Source of the DNA: Lacipirellula limnantheis
Lineage (GTDB): Bacteria > Planctomycetota > Planctomycetia > Pirellulales > Lacipirellulaceae
Length of the DNA: 64,000 nucleotides
NCBI RefSeq assembly: GCF_007746075.1
Contig: NZ_CP036339.1
Span: 5,237,786-5,301,785, forward strand
Direction: 5' to 3'
Below the pieces are notes generated by a model. The model was not told where the DNA came from, ran no database searches, and worked only from the letters and a program-made list of their open reading frames with translations. The position numbers were made by a program, and so were the translations under genes. This document shows positions 55,748-64,000 of this stretch, one piece after another (position 1 is the first letter of the stretch; each line of letters starts with the position of its first letter).

Positions 55748-56833
55748 TTACGCCGTACGCAGCGCCGGCATCTTCTTGCCTTTGAGTTGGTAGACGTAGG
55801 CCAACACCTCGGCGACCGCCCCGTAGCTTTGATCCGGTATCGGCCGATTGACGTCGACCTCCTTGTAGAGCAATTGGGCCAGCGGCTTTCGCTCGACGAC
55901 GGGAATGTTATTCTCCAGGGCCAGTTTGCGAATCCGCTGGGCGATGACGCCCGCCCCCTTCGCCACGACGACCGGCGCCGCCATCGTTTCGGGGTCGTAT
56001 TGAATGGCAATGGCCAGCTCCGTCGGATTCGTCACGACCACGTCGGCCTTCGGCACCTTGTCGCCGATGCGATTGAGCGCCATCTGCCGCTGAATCTGGC
56101 GACGACGCGCGATGATCTGCGGGTCGCCCTGCATATTCTTCATCTCTTCGCGAATCTCCTGATGCGTCATCATCAGGTCTTGCTCAAACTTCCACTTTTG
56201 GAAGCCATAGTCGAGCAGCGCGAGCGCAAATAGCGTCGCCCCGACCCAGAGGGCCGTGGCGAAGATCACGTCGATCAGCAGCCGGGCGAGGTCGGGGAGA
56301 TCTAGTTCACTGGCGTAGACAAGCTCGTTCCAGCGCCCTTGAATCACCGTGGCGGCGACGGCGCAAACAATCAGAATCTTAATCATGCCGAAGCCGAGCT
56401 TGACGACGCCTTGCAGCGAGAAGATCCGCTTTAGCCCCGCCAGCGGGCTCAGCCGCGAGAGGTCGGGCTGGATTTTGTCGGGGACGAACAGCAACCCAAT
56501 TTGCAGCACCGTCGACAAGGCTCCGGCCACCGTCATCACGCCCAGGATCGGCAGCATCCCGACGCCGAAGGTTTTGAGGACCGAGTCGGAGATGACGATC
56601 AATTCTCGATCGTCGGTTACCAGCGAGCCGCCGCCGGTGCTCAGCTGCCGTTCCATGAAGAGCATCACATGGTCGATCACGCCGTAGCCGTAGTAGCTCA
56701 GGACGAGCACGCCGACGAGCAGCAGCGCGGCCGAGCCAAGGTCCTGACTGTACGCAACTTGGCCCTGCTCGCGGGCCTGTTGCCGGCGATGCGGTGTGGC
56801 GTCATGACTCTTTTCGCCTGATTCCTCAGCCAT
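55748..56833 (-). CDS. flhB: Flagellar export protein FlhB
   Basis: FlhB is the export-gate switch component of the flagellar type III apparatus. The 361-residue protein has four membrane segments (about 30-60, 85-110, 140-165, 185-215) and the cytoplasmic autocleavage site VTNPTELAIAIQYD, where the canonical NPTH reads NPTE. Cleavage is between N and P, so it should still work. Last in the fliO-fliP-fliQ-fliR-flhB run. Confidence 0.95.
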   Translation of the reverse strand: MAEESGEKSHDATPHRRQQAREQGQVAYSQDLGSAALLLVGVLVLSYYGYGVIDHVMLFMERQLSTGGGSLVTDDRELIVISDSVLKTFGVGMLPILGVMTVAGALSTVLQIGLLFVPDKIQPDLSRLSPLAGLKRIFSLQGVVKLGFGMIKILIVCAVAATVIQGRWNELVYASELDLPDLARLLIDVIFATALWVGATLFALALLDYGFQKWKFEQDLMMTHQEIREEMKNMQGDPQIIARRRQIQRQMALNRIGDKVPKADVVVTNPTELAIAIQYDPETMAAPVVVAKGAGVIAQRIRKLALENNIPVVERKPLAQLLYKEVDVNRPIPDQSYGAVAEVLAYVYQLKGKKMPALRTA

Positions 56834-56935
56834 TTTCTATTTGGCCAGTTGTCCGTCGCCAGTAATTGGTCGCGAAGACGCGCGGAGCACAACGTTGGCG
56901 GCGGCAGCGACTGACGACGAACCGCTGACAACGGG

Positions 56936-57754
56936 CTATCCGCTAGTCGCCTTGTCTTTCGCCTGTTCAGCCGCCGCGTGAATCGCGTCGACCAACATCT
57001 CGACAGCCGTGACGGCCGCCTGGGGAAACGCCCACGCGATCGCGCCGATGGAAACCAGCACCGCACCGGCGGTGAGCAGTGCGTTGACGCTGAAGCCGAC
57101 GACCAGAATATTGATCTGGGGCAGCGTGCGACCAATGAGTCCGAGCACGAGCGTGGCCAGCAGCAGCGCCGCCATCGCTGGCGCCGCCGCGCGAATTCCG
57201 AGCCGAAAGCTTTGACCCATTAGGGTGGTCATCGCCGAGACGTACGATTCGCCGATGACGGCTCGCCCCGGCGGCAACCATTGGTAAGTGTCGAGCGTTG
57301 CCTCGATCAGCAGTCGATGCCCGCCGAGCAGCACGAACATCGCCAGCGTCAAAAAGTAGAACAGTTGCGAGTAAACGGGCAGGCTCTCTTCCGACATGAT
57401 GTCGTAGCCTTCGGCCAGCGCTGTGCCGCCGAGTTGACTGATGATCTGGCCCGTGAGCTGGATGCCGCTGAGGAGAATCAACAGCCCCAGTCCGAGCAGC
57501 AGGCCGATCAGCGCTTCGTTCAATACGAAGTGGCTGAAAGCCGTCATATTGCGCATATCGACGGGCGCCTGTGACGCATGCAGCGGCGTGATCATGATCG
57601 CCATCGCGAACGCCAGCAGTGCGCGAGCTTGCAGCGGCGCCGAGCGCGGGCCAAAGATCGGCGCCGTCATCATCAGCGCGCCAATGCGGGCCAGAACGAG
57701 CGTGAACGTGCCGAGTTGGTGGACCAGAAACGGCTCAAGAATGGCGGCGTTCAA
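56936..57754 (-). CDS. fliR: Flagellar export protein FliR
   Basis: FliR is a membrane component of the flagellar export gate. The 272-residue product starts at TTG 57754 with GAGGTAA 5 bases upstream. Six hydrophobic segments, ARIGALMMTAPIFGPRSAPL and GLLLGLGLLILLSGIQLTGQ match FliR. Confidence 0.95.
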   Translation of the reverse strand: MNAAILEPFLVHQLGTFTLVLARIGALMMTAPIFGPRSAPLQARALLAFAMAIMITPLHASQAPVDMRNMTAFSHFVLNEALIGLLLGLGLLILLSGIQLTGQIISQLGGTALAEGYDIMSEESLPVYSQLFYFLTLAMFVLLGGHRLLIEATLDTYQWLPPGRAVIGESYVSAMTTLMGQSFRLGIRAAAPAMAALLLATLVLGLIGRTLPQINILVVGFSVNALLTAGAVLVSIGAIAWAFPQAAVTAVEMLVDAIHAAAEQAKDKATSG

Positions 57755-57817
57755 CGTTTACCTCGGTGGGAGCCGTCTTTGACGCCGATCTGGGCGTGCC
57801 GCCCAGGAGGACGAGAC

Positions 57818-58084
57818 TCACAATTTGTTGGGAATGTCGGCGATCAACTCGCTCGTGTACTCGATCAGTTGCGACAAGATCCAGGGCAGCGAAAAGACCA
57901 ACGCCAGGACCATTGCAATCAGCTTCGGCACGAACGCGACCGTCTGCTCCTGAATTTGCGTCAGCGCTTGCAGCAGTCCGATCACCAGACCGACCAGCAT
58001 GCCGGCGACCAGGATCGGCGCCGACACGAGCGTGGCGATCAACAGCGCCTCGCGGCCCAGGTCAACGGCGTCTTGCGGATCCAT
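57818..58084 (-). CDS. fliQ: Flagellar export protein FliQ
   Basis: An 88-residue protein with two membrane helices (REALLIATLVSAPILVAGML and FVPKLIAMVLALVFSLPWIL) is the size and shape of FliQ. It follows fliP by 48 bp. Confidence 0.95.
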   Translation of the reverse strand: MDPQDAVDLGREALLIATLVSAPILVAGMLVGLVIGLLQALTQIQEQTVAFVPKLIAMVLALVFSLPWILSQLIEYTSELIADIPNKL

Positions 58085-58132
58085 GGCAGGGTCTCTTCTG
58101 AACTAACGCACTGAGCGCGCGTTCTTCGGCCG

Positions 58133-58972
58133 TCAGGCGAGGACTTGAAAGCTCTCCATCAGCATCTCGACCACCAGCCGCCAGCCGTCGACCAGCACGA
58201 ACAGCAGCAGCTTGAACGGCAGTGAGATCAACACGGGCGGCAGCATCAACATGCCCATCGAGATCGTGACGCTTGCCACGATGATGTCGAGTACGACGAA
58301 CGGCAGGTAAATTTGGAACCCGATAAGAAAAGCGGTCTTCAGTTCGCTTAGCATGAATGCCGGCAACAGCGCCGTCAGCGGGACGTTTCGCTCGTCGGGC
58401 TTGGCGTCGAAGTACACATAGTTGGTCGGCAATTCACCAGTCTTGGCGTCGATTTCGCTGGGCAGGTACTTCAGGAACAGGTAGACGTCGTCGTCGTTCT
58501 CGGTCCTGCGAATCTGCTCCGCCATGAATCGCCGCACCGGATCGGTGCCGCGCTCCCACGCCTCGTCGAGGCTGATTTTCTCTTCAGAGTAAGGCTTCAG
58601 CGCATTTTCGTAGACCTGCGTCCACGTCGGCGCCATCAGGAGGGCCGTCATAAAAATGGCAATCGCCGTGATCACTTGGCTCGGCGGCAACTGCTGCGTG
58701 CCGAGCGCCTGTCTCAGCAGACCCATGACGACGATGATCCGCACGAAGCTGGTGGTCATCAGCAGAATCGCCGGAGCGAGGCTGACGACCGTCAGCAGCA
58801 GCATCACTTGAATCGTGCTGCTGATCCCCGACGGGCTGGTCCATTGTTGCGGCCCGCCCATCGCGTTGAGCGCCTGCGGGACAAGCGACGGGCCCGCCGC
58901 CGTTTGCGCGGCAACCGTGGAACTGCTCACTGCCAGCGCCAGAGCAACGATGATCGTGAGCGGCTTAAGCAC
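58133..58972 (-). CDS. fliP: Flagellar export protein FliP
   Basis: FliP forms the core pore of the export gate. The 279-residue product has a signal segment (IIVALALAVSSSTVAAQ) and the conserved stretches SFVRIIVVMGLLRQALGTQQ, PAFMLSELKTAFLIGFQIYL and SISMGMLMLPPVLISLPFKL-type (here TISMGMLMLPPVLISL). GTG 58972 is used, with AGGGGA upstream, because the longer frame reads through fliO. It overlaps the fliO 3' end by 8 bp. Confidence 0.95.
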   Translation of the reverse strand: MLKPLTIIVALALAVSSSTVAAQTAAGPSLVPQALNAMGGPQQWTSPSGISSTIQVMLLLTVVSLAPAILLMTTSFVRIIVVMGLLRQALGTQQLPPSQVITAIAIFMTALLMAPTWTQVYENALKPYSEEKISLDEAWERGTDPVRRFMAEQIRRTENDDDVYLFLKYLPSEIDAKTGELPTNYVYFDAKPDERNVPLTALLPAFMLSELKTAFLIGFQIYLPFVVLDIIVASVTISMGMLMLPPVLISLPFKLLLFVLVDGWRLVVEMLMESFQVLA

Positions 58973-60101
58973 GGCGACGTCCCCTGCCGTTAGCCGCTTC
59001 GGCGCCCAGGAATCCCTGCGCCGGTTCGCGAGCGAGTTGCGCCAACACCTGCTGGAATTCGGCGGCAGGGCCATGACCGCGTCCGCTCGCACAAACTCCC
59101 GTGAGTCGATCGACTTCGATCGGGTCGATGACCTCGGTCAGCGGTTGAATCCCGTCCGCCGAAACGGCCACCAGCACCAGCTTGTTGCCCACTCGCAACA
59201 ACTGGGCAACGCTCTGCGGCGTTAGCGGGGCCCGGCCCAGCACGGCAAAGGCTTCGTTCGGCAAGAGACCCCCGTGCTTCGTGCCGCCGCTCCGACGCAG
59301 GAGCCACATGCAAACAAAGAAGAGGCCGACGACAATCGCCAAGCCGGCGCCAGCCGTCGTGAGCGAGTCGAGCTTCGAGAATGAATCAGGCAGCCGGCTC
59401 TTGATTCCGTCGGCGAGGCTCTGGCCATCGCCCGTCGACACCATGAAAGGCTTCGTGCGGGGAGCTAAGTGCCGCGATTCGTCAGCGGCCGGCGCTGCGG
59501 CAGCGCTCAGCGGCAAAGCAACGCCAGGCAGCGGCGCCGACGCTTCGGGTGTTTGTTGCGGTTCGGCCGGCTGTTGAACGTCGGCGGCGGCGATGGGCTG
59601 CTCAGGCGAGTTCTCGCCAGCGTCAGTCGCGGTTGGGGCATCGTGGACCGCCTGCATGACTTCGCCGTATCGCGGCATCATGGCAGGAGCGGACTCTTCA
59701 GTCGGGCCAGCGGGCGGCGTCGCGTCACGGGCGTCGGTCGACGGCGCACCGGTCATCGCATTACCAGCGTCGCCGCTGTTGCCAGCGGGCGCTGGGGGCG
59801 TCACGGCGCCAAACTGATAGGCCGGGATCGACGGCGGCGCCGGCTCATTCGAGGGGCGCAGTCGGTTCTCGCCTAGTGCTGGCGCGCTGGCGGCGCCTCC
59901 CCCGTTTGGGCTGACGGCCGAGCTAGCGGAGTCGCTGGCGCCGGCACGCCGATAAGAGAGGAGGATTTCGTCGTCTGCCGGTCCGGCAGAGCTTTCACCC
60001 AGCGCCGCGGCAATAAATCCCCCCCACGCGACCGCCATCAACGCTGCCCGACAAGCGAGTCGCGTCGAGGTTGCCAGAGGTGGAGGCAGAATCAGGTGCA
60101 T
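58965..60101 (-). CDS. fliO: Flagellar biosynthesis protein FliO (large form)
   Basis: The 378-residue product has a signal or anchor (LACRAALMAVAWGGFIAAAL), a long Pro/Ala-rich region (about 45-220), one membrane helix (AGLAIVVGLFFVCMWLL near 245-262) and the FliO domain (NEAFAVLGRAPLTPQSVAQL). FliO usually has about 120-200 residues, so the N-terminal exported region is a large addition. First gene of the export run. Confidence 0.85.
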   Translation of the reverse strand: MHLILPPPLATSTRLACRAALMAVAWGGFIAAALGESSAGPADDEILLSYRRAGASDSASSAVSPNGGGAASAPALGENRLRPSNEPAPPSIPAYQFGAVTPPAPAGNSGDAGNAMTGAPSTDARDATPPAGPTEESAPAMMPRYGEVMQAVHDAPTATDAGENSPEQPIAAADVQQPAEPQQTPEASAPLPGVALPLSAAAAPAADESRHLAPRTKPFMVSTGDGQSLADGIKSRLPDSFSKLDSLTTAGAGLAIVVGLFFVCMWLLRRSGGTKHGGLLPNEAFAVLGRAPLTPQSVAQLLRVGNKLVLVAVSADGIQPLTEVIDPIEVDRLTGVCASGRGHGPAAEFQQVLAQLAREPAQGFLGAEAANGRGRRRA

Positions 60102-60387
60102 GCGAGCCGAGAGGGACTTGCGAATTGAGCAGAGTTAGCAGCCCCGCGACGCAGATCGCCGCACAAGGCCCGCGGCTTATAGAATTCGCCAGATTTTTCG
60201 ACCAGATCAGTTAAAGTTCGGGGGCTGTCATTGCCGACAGGCTTATTTCCCCTAGCCGGGCCGCCGGCAGCCTGTCACGGCGCCGCGAGGACTCGCCCAC
60301 GGCTTACAATGGCAATGTGCCACTTCGGGCAGCCACCAGTTCGCTAGCAGTGCTGCCGCGGCGTGCTAATTTCGGTATCGTAGCTTT
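60102..60387. other. Intergenic region between divergent fliO and mtfA-like genes
   Basis: Promoters for both genes are expected here. I could not identify a reliable one. CCGACAGGCTTATTTCCCCT near 60234-60253 stands out as AT-rich. Confidence 0.35.
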
Positions 60388-61800
60388 ATGATTTTCTCCT
60401 GGCTGAGAAACCGTCGTCGCCGTCGCGTGCTGGCCCAGCCCTTTCCGAAGGAGTGGGAAGAGCTTCTGCAGCGACGCGTTCGCCACTATCGCTACTTGCC
60501 GCCGTCGCATCAGCAACGCGTGCGGCAGATTGTTCCGGTGATGGTTGCGGAGAAAGAGTGGGCCGCCGCGGGTGACTTCAAAGTGACGCCGGAAATGGCC
60601 GTGACCATCGCCGGTCAGGCCGCGGTGATGGCCAGCGGATTCGACGAGCCATACTTTTTTGATCGGCTTCACACCGTCGTCATCCATCCGAAAACGATTC
60701 GGTTCGCTCCCGAACAAACCAGTCGAAATCCGAATCTTCCCGGCGGCTGGCTGAGCGGCATCGCTTGGCATCGCGGACCGGTCGTGCTGTCGTGGGGCGA
60801 GATTCGCACGGAGTTGACCGGCCGCTCTCCGGGGCGGAACGTCATTCTGCACGAGTTCGCCCACTATCTCGACGGTTTGGACGGCCCTGCCGACGGCAAG
60901 CCGCCGATGTCGAGCAAAGAGAGCGAGCGCCGTTGGTACGCGGTGACCGAAGCCGAGTACCTGCGGCTGGTCGGCAGCGCCCGTCGCGGCGAGGCGACGC
61001 TGCTTGACCACTACGGGGCGTCGAATCGCGCCGAGTTCTTCGCCGTGTCGACCGAATACTTCTTCGAGCTGCCGCACCAGCTCTACGAACGGCACCCCGA
61101 TCTATACGCCGTGTTGCAGGAGTTCTACCATCTCGATCCGCGGCAGTGGCTGCCGCGCATCGAATCGCCGCGCCAGGACGACGCCGGCGATGGGGGCGAC
61201 TTCCAGCGCTTTCGAGCCCGCCGTCAGCGTCGCAGCGACGTCGCGCAGTTGAAGGCAGTCCAGGCCATGGCGCCCGGCGACGCCCTCTATGCACTCGCGT
61301 TCGATCATCTGCAGCGCGGGCGCCCCGCGGACGCGATACGGCTGTTTGATCAGTTGCTGGAAGTCGATCCGCGTGACGAGGAATCGCTCGCTCATCGGGC
61401 GCTCGCTTACCTGCGCCTGCAGCGGTTGGCGGAAGCGCGGCGCGATTGCGAGGCGGCCTTGGCAATCGACCCGCAAGACGCCGAAGCCCTCTGGGCTCGG
61501 GGCGCCGTGGCGCTGCAGGAAGGTCGCACCCTGGAAGCGGTGAACGACCTCAGCGAGGCCGTCGACGCCTCGCCGCAAAACATCGAAATCCGCCGCGCTC
61601 GCGCCAGCGCCTGGATGGTCGCGGGCTGGCCGCAAAAGGCGGTCGCCGATCTAACCGAGGCCCTCAACATCGAGCCGCACGACGCCGAGTTGCTGGCCGA
61701 GCGCGCTCGCGCGTACCAAGCCTTGAACCGCACGGCCGACGCCAATCGCGACATTGCCCGGGCCAAACTGCTCGAGCCAGAACTCGCCTGGCCGGCGTGA
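60388..61800 (+). CDS. MtfA/M90-type zinc peptidase fused to TPR domain
   Basis: Residues 1-275 form the M90 domain with H155-E-F-A-H159 (LHEFAHYLDGLDG) and a downstream Glu in AEFFAVSTEYFFE, matching MtfA, which cleaves or binds regulators of glucose uptake in enteric bacteria. Residues 290-470 are TPR repeats (YALAFDHLQRGRPADAIRLF, RRDCEAALAIDPQDAEALWA). The fusion is larger than MtfA alone (about 265). The role here is unknown. Confidence 0.88.
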   Translation: MIFSWLRNRRRRRVLAQPFPKEWEELLQRRVRHYRYLPPSHQQRVRQIVPVMVAEKEWAAAGDFKVTPEMAVTIAGQAAVMASGFDEPYFFDRLHTVVIHPKTIRFAPEQTSRNPNLPGGWLSGIAWHRGPVVLSWGEIRTELTGRSPGRNVILHEFAHYLDGLDGPADGKPPMSSKESERRWYAVTEAEYLRLVGSARRGEATLLDHYGASNRAEFFAVSTEYFFELPHQLYERHPDLYAVLQEFYHLDPRQWLPRIESPRQDDAGDGGDFQRFRARRQRRSDVAQLKAVQAMAPGDALYALAFDHLQRGRPADAIRLFDQLLEVDPRDEESLAHRALAYLRLQRLAEARRDCEAALAIDPQDAEALWARGAVALQEGRTLEAVNDLSEAVDASPQNIEIRRARASAWMVAGWPQKAVADLTEALNIEPHDAELLAERARAYQALNRTADANRDIARAKLLEPELAWPA

Positions 61801-61817
61801 CCGCGGCCGCTTATCGG

Positions 61818-62837
61818 CTACGCCTTCGGCTTCTCCAGCACCCACCGAGTCACCATCCCCCAGTTGTCGTTGAAGTATCGCCACGACGACGGGAAGAACG
61901 TCAGGTAGCGGTTGTACGTTTGCAGGTCGACCAGCCGCAGCGCCTCGTCTTTATGTTCCACCATGCGGTCGAACCACGCGCGCAGCGTTGGGCGGTAGTC
62001 GTGGATCGAACGATGGGTGATGCGAAAGCCGGCGTCCTCCCACGCTCGCGCGTGGAAACGGTACGACGAGCCCATCGAGCCGGGGAAGTAAATCTGCGAG
62101 CAGGCGACCGGTCCCATGTACGAGTCGGCCGTCCGGCAGAAAAAGTGCTGCACCAATCGGCCGCCCGGCTTCAGCGCGGCGTAGAGCTTGGCGAGCAACT
62201 GCGGAATTTCGTGCTGACGGACATGCTCCCAGGCGCCGATCGAATAAATCTTGTCAAACGCCTCGCGCGGATACTGGCGGGTGATAAAGTTGTCGAAGTC
62301 GACGTTGAAGTGATTGTGCTCGTCGTTGTAGGCCTTCTGTTCTTTCGACAGCGTGAGCCCGAACAAGTTCTCGCGCTCGCCGGTCGCCTCGTAAAGCCGC
62401 TTGAGCATCGGACCCCAACCGCAGCCCAGCTCCATGATCTTCTCGCCCGGCTGGGGATCGATCAGCTTGAGGATGAAGTCGGCCTTATGCTGCTGCGCTT
62501 CCTCCAGCGTATCGTTGGGCGTGTGAAAGTCGGCGCACGTGTAAAACATATACTTTCGGTCGAGCCATAACTTGTAAAAGTCGTTCGACACGTCGTAGTG
62601 GGCTGAAATTCCCAGGACGTGGTCCTGTTTCATCTTGGCGTGGATCACCAGCTTCCGCAGCGGCTTTAGCGGCCATTGGGTGCGAATCCAATCGGTGCCG
62701 CGCGGCATCTCGCGCGTGATGGCGTGCCACGTCCACTCCGGATCGAGCGGCTGCGGCGAACGAATGCAATGTTGCAGGAACGCGTACGAGACGCCGTAGG
62801 CGGCGGCTTCGACGGGGAACAGCGCGTGGCGGAGCAT
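61818..62837 (-). CDS. Cyclopropane-fatty-acyl-phospholipid synthase family methyltransferase
   Basis: The 339-residue product has the CFA signature GISAHYDVSNDFYKLWLD (about 77-93), the SAM motif EKIMELGCGWGPML (132-145) and VQHFFCRTADSYMG. It may methylate membrane lipids or fatty acids. The start is uncertain: ATG 62837 is used because the longer frame contains an unlikely N-terminus. It ends just after, and converges with, the mtfA-like gene. Confidence 0.87.
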   Translation of the reverse strand: MLRHALFPVEAAAYGVSYAFLQHCIRSPQPLDPEWTWHAITREMPRGTDWIRTQWPLKPLRKLVIHAKMKQDHVLGISAHYDVSNDFYKLWLDRKYMFYTCADFHTPNDTLEEAQQHKADFILKLIDPQPGEKIMELGCGWGPMLKRLYEATGERENLFGLTLSKEQKAYNDEHNHFNVDFDNFITRQYPREAFDKIYSIGAWEHVRQHEIPQLLAKLYAALKPGGRLVQHFFCRTADSYMGPVACSQIYFPGSMGSSYRFHARAWEDAGFRITHRSIHDYRPTLRAWFDRMVEHKDEALRLVDLQTYNRYLTFFPSSWRYFNDNWGMVTRWVLEKPKA

Positions 62838-63161
62838 GGGCGAGATGGCCAGGAGGGCGGGACGGATGGAACATCCAGCAAGCGGCTGTAGTGTGACGGC
62901 GAGTGCTAGCAATTGCAATCGGACTTCGACGGGGCGAGCAGGGGTGCAGTACAGCGGAAAGCGGGGGAAATCTGCGTCTGTTACCAGCTTCGCCGCAACG
63001 TTGCCCGCCTTCGCCCCATGCGATGTGCGCCGGCGTGGACGGCTGGCCTCCGTTCTAGTAGCATCCCAGCCCAATCTCCCCCGCTGGGCCGCTCGCGCGA
63101 GAAGAGCGGTCGACGTCCCTGCATCAGCAATCCCTCTGGTCCGTTCGCATCCGGCTTCGGC

Positions 63162-63983
63162 ATGTCGCGTCGAATGACAACTCGATGGATCGTCAGCAGC
63201 ACGCTCGCCGTCGCTGCCGTCGTCGGCTGCACGACGGTCAAAAACTCCGGGGTCGCCGCGCTGGAAGACCGCATTGTCTACCAGCCCTCCGACGACGCCG
63301 AGAGTTGGAATCCGCAAGGCTTGGCGAAAGAAGACGTCACCTTTCAAACCGCGGACGGCGTCACGCTGCATGGCTGGTACTGTCCCGTCGAAAATCCGCG
63401 GGCCGTGGTCCTCTACGCTCATGGCAACGGCGGCAATCTTGCCAACCGAGCGCCGTTCTATCGACTGTTGACCGAGCGACTCGGCGTGAGCGTGCTGGCG
63501 TTCGACTATCGCGGTTACGGCAAGAGCGAAGGAGACCCGAGCGAAGAAGGCTTGTTGATGGACGCCCGCGCGGCCCGCAAGTTTCTCAGCGAGCGGTCCG
63601 GCATCGAAGAATCGGAAATTATCCTGTACGGTCAGTCGCTGGGAGGCGGGGTGATGGTCGATCTCGCCGCGAAAGATGGCGCAAGGGGACTGATTCTCGA
63701 AAGCACTTTCTCTTCGCTCTCTGCGGTTGCGAACCATAAGTATCCCCTGACCGGTTCCCTGCTGCAGGATCAGTTCGATTCGGTCGACAAGATCGGCGCC
63801 TATCACGGGCCGACCCTCATCGCTCACGGCGAGGAAGATCGGATCATTCCGATCAAGCAAGCAAAGCAACTCTATGCCGCGGCCAACGAGCCAAAATGGT
63901 TCCTTGCCATCCCCGAAGCGCGACACGAGTGGAAGCCGACGTTCCAGTATGTGAGCGCGCTCGACGAATTCTTCAAGCGGTAA
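63162..63983 (+). CDS. Alpha/beta-hydrolase lipoprotein
   Basis: The 273-residue protein has a lipoprotein signal ending LAVAAVVGC (Cys23) and an alpha/beta-hydrolase fold: YAHGNGGN oxyanion loop, catalytic triad S159 in YGQSLGGG, D226 in HGEEDRIIP and H255 in EARHEW. It probably acts in the periplasm on esters or similar small substrates, unknown. The upstream 300-bp region is non-coding; it separates it from the divergent methyltransferase. Confidence 0.88.
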   Translation: MSRRMTTRWIVSSTLAVAAVVGCTTVKNSGVAALEDRIVYQPSDDAESWNPQGLAKEDVTFQTADGVTLHGWYCPVENPRAVVLYAHGNGGNLANRAPFYRLLTERLGVSVLAFDYRGYGKSEGDPSEEGLLMDARAARKFLSERSGIEESEIILYGQSLGGGVMVDLAAKDGARGLILESTFSSLSAVANHKYPLTGSLLQDQFDSVDKIGAYHGPTLIAHGEEDRIIPIKQAKQLYAAANEPKWFLAIPEARHEWKPTFQYVSALDEFFKR

Positions 63984-64000
63984 TGGAACCGCCAAGGACG
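63984..64000. repeat. Family A half-arm at the window edge
   Basis: AACCGCCAAGGACG is the start of another family A arm right after the hydrolase gene; the rest is outside the window. Confidence 0.7.

Noticed and set aside
60212-60240. TAAAGTTC-N13-GCCGACAG resembles a flagellar sigma28 promoter near fliO
   Set aside because: It points towards the mtfA-like gene, not the flagellar genes, and the spacer is two bases too long.
62838-63995. Extension of the CFA-type methyltransferase frame to 725 residues
   Set aside because: The added part is antisense to the alpha/beta-hydrolase and carries no methyltransferase sequence.

Overview
The window is high-GC bacterial DNA with the marks of a planctomycete, most likely order Pirellulales. 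The supporting families are a DUF1559 pilin-like protein followed by a small lipoprotein, a BBP7-type outer-membrane barrel, two PEP-CTERM proteins, strings of tiny 'MRFSL...' membrane proteins, and housekeeping genes scattered among many unknowns. The phylum call is inference from these families; no rRNA gene is present to confirm it.

Layout. 0-12 kb: surE, a lipoprotein, a Gly-rich exported protein, a DUF-type membrane protein, an HTTM protein, enolase, a Tat-exported beta-propeller, a zinc-ribbon membrane protein, the DUF1559/lipoprotein pair, a DUF1810 protein and an orphan. 12.3-17.6 kb (minus strand): the main accessory locus, a type-VII-secretion-like (Esx/EssC-like) cluster with a WXG100-like protein, a coiled-coil protein, a 74-residue helical protein and a 1307-residue membrane-anchored FtsK/SpoIIIE ATPase. 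17.9-21.5 kb: a FAAL-ACP-alpha-oxoamine synthase fusion predicted to make a long-chain aminoketone lipid. 22-34 kb: small proteins, the BBP7 barrel, a TraB/GumN lipoprotein, a 32-residue basic protein resembling ribosomal bL37, a FabZ-like dehydratase, trmB, purF, a serine beta-lactamase-like hydrolase, an M14 carboxypeptidase, DUF4139, and a DUF2975/XRE pair. 34-42 kb: two PEP-CTERM proteins, three tiny membrane proteins and an IS-type transposase. 42-50 kb: rpmE-prfA-prmC-DUF4261, a YhaM-like nuclease, a PlsC-like acyltransferase and xerD with a minisatellite. 50-64 kb: two TPR proteins, a sulfotransferase, the flagellar export operon fliO-fliP-fliQ-fliR-flhB, an MtfA-TPR peptidase, a CFA-type methyltransferase and an alpha/beta-hydrolase lipoprotein.

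The spaces between genes are full of dyad repeats. At least ten word-like families recur (labelled A to K in the entries). They nearly always occur as paired inverted arms, and several are nested inside each other. A few run into coding sequence: the signal-peptide region of the beta-lactamase-like gene, the tail of one PEP-CTERM protein, and the xerD stop codon. I know of no mechanism that explains these families.

The strongest candidates for something under-described are the type-VII-like locus in a diderm planctomycete, the adjacent FAAL-ACP-AOS fusion, the bL37-like micro-gene, and the nested inverted-repeat system.
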